Under the pieces are notes generated by a model. The model had not been told where the DNA came from. It made no database searches and was given only the letters and a program-made list of their open reading frames with translations. The translations under genes were made by a program, and so were the position numbers. Below are positions 59,845-64,000 of a stretch of 64,000 nt of DNA, in pieces. Origin of the DNA: CAIZGX01 sp046048875 (GTDB taxonomy: Bacteria > Bacteroidota > Bacteroidia > Flavobacteriales_D > Sanyastnellaceae); NCBI GenBank assembly GCA_046048875.1, contig JBJOFG010000011.1, positions 1 through 64,000 of the forward strand, given 5' to 3'. How positions within the stretch are numbered: position 1 is the stretch's first letter; each line of letters starts with the position of its first letter.

Positions 59845-60933
59845 ATGAGTGTTTCAAAAGCAGCGATTTTAGAAGCGTTAGGGAATGTTCAAGAACCCGA
59901 TTTGAAGAAGGATATTGTCACTCTGAATTTGGTTAAAATTATTCGTGCGGAAGGAAATGAAATTGAGTTGGAAGTCAAAGTGAGTAACCCTGCCATGCAC
60001 GCTAAGCAACGCATGCGCGAGGCTTGTGTATTTGCTATTCAACGTGTACTTGGAAATGAATTTGAGGTGAAGGTTCATGTTGAAGCTATCTCTGGTGAAG
60101 AGCGCAGTGGTGAGCTACGTCGCATTCTTCCTGGTGTGAAACACATTATTGCTGTTGCTAGCGGAAAAGGTGGAGTAGGGAAGAGTACGGTCTCATCAAA
60201 CTTAGCAGCGGGATTGGCTTCATTGGGGCATAAGGTGGGTTTGTTAGATGCGGATATTTATGGTCCTTCAGCGCCAACGATGTTCGATGTAGTAATGGAA
60301 AAACCAAGACTGATTGAGGTAGATGGAAAAAAGGTAATGGCTCCTGTTGAGGCGCACGGGGTGAAAGTTCTGAGTATTGGATTTTTTACGGAAGGCGATC
60401 AGGCTGTTGTTTGGCGCGGACCAATGGCTACGAAAGCCTTGAACCAAATGATTACGGATGTAGAGTGGGGAGAGTTGGATTATATGATTGTGGATCTTCC
60501 TCCCGGAACTGGAGACGTTCACTTGAGTATTGTTCAAACGCTTCCAATTTCAGCAGTCGTAGTAGTGAGTACACCGCAAGAAGTAGCATTGGTAGATGCA
60601 CGCAAGGGAATAGCCATGTTCCAGTTGCCAGCAGTTAATATTCCAGTTTTGGGATTGGTAGAAAACATGTCGTGGTTTACACCTGCGGAATTGCCAGAAA
60701 ACAAGTATTTTATTTTCGGAGATGGAGGGACAAAACGACTTGCTGAAAGTTTGAATCTACCTGTGCTCGGAGAAATTCCGTTGGTTCAAAGCATTCGCGA
60801 AGCAGGAGATGTTGGACGGCCATCAGTTTTGCAAGACAATACAACTGCTGCTCGTTATTGGCAGTCGTTTTTAATTAACTTTGAAAAGGAATTGCGCTTA
60901 CTGCCTTTCCGTAAACCTGCAACCCAAGAATAA
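59845..60933 (+). CDS. mrp: Mrp/NBP35-family iron-sulfur carrier ATPase with MIP18 domain
   Basis: 362 residues. N-terminal MIP18/DUF59 domain (1-85: ILEALGNVQEPDLKKDIVTLNLV) and ParA-like ATPase with deviant Walker A ASGKGGVGKSTVSSNLA (about 107), DADIYGPSAPTM, YMIVDLPPGTGDVH. The CxxC seen in many Mrp proteins before the end is absent. Carries or assembles Fe-S clusters; the gene is followed by a NifU-type protein, which fits. Confidence 0.92.
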   Translation: MSVSKAAILEALGNVQEPDLKKDIVTLNLVKIIRAEGNEIELEVKVSNPAMHAKQRMREACVFAIQRVLGNEFEVKVHVEAISGEERSGELRRILPGVKHIIAVASGKGGVGKSTVSSNLAAGLASLGHKVGLLDADIYGPSAPTMFDVVMEKPRLIEVDGKKVMAPVEAHGVKVLSIGFFTEGDQAVVWRGPMATKALNQMITDVEWGELDYMIVDLPPGTGDVHLSIVQTLPISAVVVVSTPQEVALVDARKGIAMFQLPAVNIPVLGLVENMSWFTPAELPENKYFIFGDGGTKRLAESLNLPVLGEIPLVQSIREAGDVGRPSVLQDNTTAARYWQSFLINFEKELRLLPFRKPATQE

Positions 60934-60934
60934 T

Positions 60935-61201
60935 ATGTTACAAGATTCATTGTTTCAACGTGTGAACGAAGCGCTAAACTCTATACGACCTTATCTTGAG
61001 GCAGACGGTGGCGGTATTGAATTGAAGGAAGTAACCTCAGAGATGACGGCACTTGTTGAATTGAAAGGGGCATGCACAAGTTGTAGTAAATCTCACATGA
61101 CTATGAAAGCAGGCGTCGAAGCTGCAATTAAATCTGCAGTTCCTGAAATAAAAACGGTTGTCGCTATTGCTCAAGAAGTTGAAGAGACTACTACGTTATA
61201 A
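60935..61201 (+). CDS. NifU-like Fe-S scaffold
   Basis: 88 residues from ATG at 60935, one base past the mrp stop. NifU C-terminal domain: SIRPYLEADGGGIELKEV and cluster-binding GACTSCSKSHMTM. Assembles transient [4Fe-4S] clusters for transfer, possibly through the Mrp ATPase upstream. Converges with the ABC-F gene; stops overlap by 6 bases. Confidence 0.92.
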   Translation: MLQDSLFQRVNEALNSIRPYLEADGGGIELKEVTSEMTALVELKGACTSCSKSHMTMKAGVEAAIKSAVPEIKTVVAIAQEVEETTTL

Positions 61202-61212
61202 TCCGTAGTAGT
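61187..61212. terminator. Hairpin spanning the converging nifU-like and ABC-F ends
   Basis: ACTACTACG (61187-61195) and CGTAGTAGT (61204-61212), 9-bp stem over both stop codons. T-tracts are short on both sides, so termination would be moderate. Confidence 0.5.
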
Positions 61213-62815
61213 TCTTTCTGGTTTCCTTCACTTGCTCATTGGCAAGGTATTCATCGTAAGACATTCTTTTATCGATTACTCCCTTCGGAGTAATTTCAAT
61301 AATTCTGTTCGCTACTGTTTCAGTGAATTCATGGTCATGCGAAGTGAAAAGCGCATTGTGCTTCCATTCTTTCATGGCGTTATTGAAGGCCGTAATGGAT
61401 TCAAGATCTAAGTGGTTGGTTGGCTCATCGAGCATAAGACAATTGGCATTTGCCAACATCATGCGAGAAACCATACAGCGTACTTTTTCACCCCCGGAGA
61501 GAACATTACATTTCTTCAATACTTCTTCACCACTGAATAACATTTTTCCCAAGAAACCACGCACGTATGTTTCATCTTTATCGACAGAAAATTGACGCAA
61601 CCAATCAATCAAATTATCATCTGATTTGAAGAAGTCTTCGTTGTTGTTTGGAAGGTAGGCCGTTGTAATGGTGCTTCCCCATTCAACAGTTCCTGTGGTA
61701 GGCTCTTCCAAATTATTAATGATTTGAAAGAAGGAAGTTATCGCAGTGTGGTCTTTGGAAAGGATGGCAACTTTATCGCCTTTGATAAGCGTGAATTCAA
61801 CGTCTTTGAATTGAACACTTCCATCAGGATTCACTTTCGATAAATTTTCAACGCGCAAAATTTGATCTCCACAATCACGCTCAGGTTTGAAAATAATACC
61901 TGGGTATTTTCTTGTACTTGGTTGAATGTTATCGATAACAAGTTTGTCCAATAATTTCTTGCGGCTTGTTGCTTGTCTTGATTTAGATGCATTTGCGCTA
62001 AATCGCTCCACGAAGTCTTGGAGTTCCTTGCGCTTGTCTTCCATTTTCTTATTTTGATCGCTACGCTGACGTGCGGCCAATTGGCTACTCTCATACCAGA
62101 AGGAGTAGTTACCCGTGTATAATTGAATCTTACTGAAGTCAATGTCCACGATATTGGTACACACCGCGTCTAAGAAGTGACGGTCGTGCGATACAACAAT
62201 TACAGTATTTTGAAAATCGGCTAAGAAGTTTTCCAACCATGTAATGGTCTCAACGTCCAAGTCATTCGTAGGCTCGTCGAGTAACAGAATTTCAGGATTG
62301 CCGAAAAGGGCTTGTGCAAGCAATACACGAACTTTCTCTTTACCGCTGAGGGTATGTACCAAGTCGTGATGTAAGTGATCTCCAATGCCCAGGTTGCTCA
62401 ACAATTGAGCGGCATCACTTTCGGCATTCCAGCCGTCCATTTCAGCAAATATATTTTCGAGCTCTGCAGCCTTTACGCCGTCTTCATCTGAGAAATCTTC
62501 TTTTGCATAAATAGCATCTTTCGCTTGCATAACATCCATAAGCTTGCGGTTTCCCATAAGCACGGTTTGCAGCACAGGAACATCATCGAATTCGAAGTGA
62601 TTTTGCTTCAACACACTCATACGAACACCAGCGTCCATAACAACCTTTCCAGTAGTCGGATCAATTTCCCCAGAAAGAATTTTCAAGAAGGTAGACTTAC
62701 CGGCGCCATTCGCACCAATTACACCGTAACAATGTCCGGGTGTGAATTTTAGATTTACTTCTTCGAAGAGTGCTCGTTTTCCATAACGAAGCGAAAGGTT
62801 ATTTACTGATAGCAC
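61196..62815 (-). CDS. ABC-F family ATPase (YbiT-like) with degenerate second ATP site
   Basis: 539 residues from a GTG start (62813-62815). NBD1: Walker A GANGAGKSTF, signature LSGKEKVR, Walker B LLLDEPTNDLD. Linker (240-300) rich in Lys and Arg. NBD2: signature LSGGEKVRCM and Walker B LMLDEPTNHLD, but Walker A is AILSKDHTAITSFF, without the GxGK(S/T). ABC-F proteins bind the ribosomal E site and help translation or resist antibiotics; this subtype is most like YbiT. One ATP site should be inactive or binding-only. Confidence 0.88.
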   Translation of the reverse strand: MLSVNNLSLRYGKRALFEEVNLKFTPGHCYGVIGANGAGKSTFLKILSGEIDPTTGKVVMDAGVRMSVLKQNHFEFDDVPVLQTVLMGNRKLMDVMQAKDAIYAKEDFSDEDGVKAAELENIFAEMDGWNAESDAAQLLSNLGIGDHLHHDLVHTLSGKEKVRVLLAQALFGNPEILLLDEPTNDLDVETITWLENFLADFQNTVIVVSHDRHFLDAVCTNIVDIDFSKIQLYTGNYSFWYESSQLAARQRSDQNKKMEDKRKELQDFVERFSANASKSRQATSRKKLLDKLVIDNIQPSTRKYPGIIFKPERDCGDQILRVENLSKVNPDGSVQFKDVEFTLIKGDKVAILSKDHTAITSFFQIINNLEEPTTGTVEWGSTITTAYLPNNNEDFFKSDDNLIDWLRQFSVDKDETYVRGFLGKMLFSGEEVLKKCNVLSGGEKVRCMVSRMMLANANCLMLDEPTNHLDLESITAFNNAMKEWKHNALFTSHDHEFTETVANRIIEITPKGVIDKRMSYDEYLANEQVKETRKNYYGL

Positions 62816-62835
62816 GGCGTATAATTTTAGCGGTG

Positions 62836-62843
62836 CAAAGATA
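62836..62843 (-). promoter_or_regulatory. -7 box upstream of the ABC-F gene
   Basis: Minus strand TATCTTTG, exact consensus, 20 bases before the start codon. No -33 seen. Confidence 0.5.
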
Positions 62844-62860
62844 GTCTTATTTTCGGAGTG

Positions 62861-64000
62861 TTATTTTTTTAGTTTCTTGGGTTTGGAAGACATTTCAAAT
62901 TCCAGTACACCGCCTTGAACCAAGTCTAAATGTGAAATCTGTAATCCGATTTCCTGATTGTTCCATCGAACCGATTGCACATAGATGTTTTTTGAATTTA
63001 GCTTGGGTGCTTTGATACAGATGGTTTTGCCATTTTCTAATTGAAGGACGGCCTCGTTTACAAATGGAGAACCAATGTCGTAATAAACACTTCCAGGGCA
63101 TGTTGGATACAGGCCTAATGCAGAGAAAATGTACCAAGCTGACATCTGTCCCGCATCGTCATTTCCACATAAGCCATTGGTTTCGTTCGTGTAGAATTTA
63201 TTTGCAATGGCATGAACCCGCTCGTGTGTTTTCCAAGGAGAAGAAGTATAGTTGTATAAATACGGAACGTGATGACTGGGTTCGTTTCCGTGAACATAAT
63301 TGCCCATAATGCCGTCTCGTGTGATGTCTTCATTTTTTTCAATGTACTTGTCATCGAGATGCATCGTGAACAAAGAATCTAAGTGCTCTTCAAATCGCTT
63401 CTTGCCGCCTATTAATTCTATCATGGTGGGAATAGCATGTGGAATGTATAGGCTGTAGTTCCAGGAGTTTCCTTCGATGAATCCTTGACCGTGCGTGTCA
63501 AGCGGTTCGAATGGAAACTTCCATGCACCAGTGCTTATTTTAGGTTGTGTGAAACCAGTATTTGAATTGAATACATTGCGATACGATTCAGATCGCATGA
63601 AATACTTGGCGTACCCCAAGGTTACTTCTGATTTATTGGTTAAAGAAGAAAGTTGTGCAATGCACCAATCGTCGTATGAATACTCGAGCGTTTTGGAAAC
63701 AGAAACTCCCGACTTGTCCTCTGGAACAAATCCTAATTCTTTGTACTCTTTCAGTCCTTCGAAATAGTCAACGTTAGCTGTTTGATCGCACGCTTTGTAT
63801 GCCACTTTCAAATTGAAATTGCCGACTTGTTTAACTGCAGCATCGGCAATCACAGACACGGCATGATAGCCTGTCATGCACCAGTTCTCATTCGCGTAAT
63901 GACTCCACACAGGCAACATGTGATGCACGCTTTGCTGTTGATGCGCAAGCATGGAATGAATCATGTTGTTGTTGCGCGTAGGTTGAATGAGATTGAAAAG
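62861..64000 (-). CDS. GH92 family alpha-mannosidase, partial
   Basis: The last 379 residues; the gene continues beyond the right edge. The frame is open through the first visible codons (NLIQPTRNNNMIHSM), so the ATG at 63962-63964 is internal. GH92 features: LPVWSHYANENWCMTGYHAV (calcium and substrate site), EYSYDDWCIAQL, GFIEGNSWNYSLYIPH, GNEPSHHVPYLYNY, and GNDDAGQMSAWYIFSALGLYP. GH92 enzymes are calcium-dependent exo-alpha-mannosidases used to degrade N-glycans and yeast mannans. The export signal would be in the missing part. Confidence 0.92.
   Translation of the reverse strand, partial: LFNLIQPTRNNNMIHSMLAHQQQSVHHMLPVWSHYANENWCMTGYHAVSVIADAAVKQVGNFNLKVAYKACDQTANVDYFEGLKEYKELGFVPEDKSGVSVSKTLEYSYDDWCIAQLSSLTNKSEVTLGYAKYFMRSESYRNVFNSNTGFTQPKISTGAWKFPFEPLDTHGQGFIEGNSWNYSLYIPHAIPTMIELIGGKKRFEEHLDSLFTMHLDDKYIEKNEDITRDGIMGNYVHGNEPSHHVPYLYNYTSSPWKTHERVHAIANKFYTNETNGLCGNDDAGQMSAWYIFSALGLYPTCPGSVYYDIGSPFVNEAVLQLENGKTICIKAPKLNSKNIYVQSVRWNNQEIGLQISHLDLVQGGVLEFEMSSKPKKLKK

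Overview
The window is chromosomal DNA of a member of the Bacteroidota, most likely order Flavobacteriales. The evidence is five proteins with C-terminal sorting domains of the type IX secretion system (four type A, one type B), promoters with the Bacteroidota -7 box TAnnTTTG and sometimes a TTG about 19 bases upstream, few Shine-Dalgarno sites, several Bacteroidota-only families (DUF4836, DUF4403, DUF5606, DUF5117-type metalloprotease), and the conserved block rpsU-xerC-hpf-tRNAs-tuf-tRNA-Trp-secE-nusG-rplKAJL-rpoBC. No rRNA, CRISPR array, transposase or phage gene was found.

Layout. 1-3075 is an accessory segment with two toxin-antitoxin modules: the end of an AbiEi-like antitoxin gene overlapping an AbiEii-type nucleotidyltransferase, and a split three-gene hipB-hipS-hipT operon with three operator-like palindromes 40-41 bp apart. 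3076-8643 holds a secreted esterase, a membrane protein, a photolyase/cryptochrome, an SH3 protein, a TcdA-like E1 enzyme, a 34-residue lysine-rich protein and a DUF985 cupin. 8783-12470 is a signalling operon: FIST-domain sensor, PAS histidine kinase and single-domain response regulator, an arrangement resembling NosP/NahK. 12496-17692 holds cell-envelope and secreted proteins.

17752-32489 is the transcription and translation block, all on the minus strand. A promoter at 30939-30969 drives four tRNAs and tuf; rpoB starts at TTG and is preceded by two terminator-like hairpins after rplL. 32492-34788 is a three-gene operon (HhH protein, apt, acyl-CoA dehydrogenase). A large T9SS protein follows. 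At 37223-37701 a small GIY-YIG nuclease gene lies directly behind tRNA-Val(UAC), between two copies of the tRNA 3' part plus its terminator; in the outer copy the T-loop is replaced by an 18-base palindrome. This looks like a compact tRNA-targeted mobile cassette and is the most interesting object in the window.

37754-64000 is dense core and metabolic DNA: DUF5606, asparaginase, TatD, a GT9/thioesterase/HemJ operon, MgtE plus 2-hydroxyacid dehydrogenase, a zinc metalloprotease, NlpC/P60, pterin dehydratase, leucine-type dehydrogenase, NusB-MiaA, TlpA-like and T9SS proteins, DUF2797, an RRM protein, a WD40 protein, a GH13 lipoprotein, a thioesterase-TrmB-Mrp-NifU run, an ABC-F protein with a degenerate second ATP site, and a GH92 glycosidase cut by the window end. 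In several convergent pairs the terminator of one gene lies inside the last codons of its neighbour.
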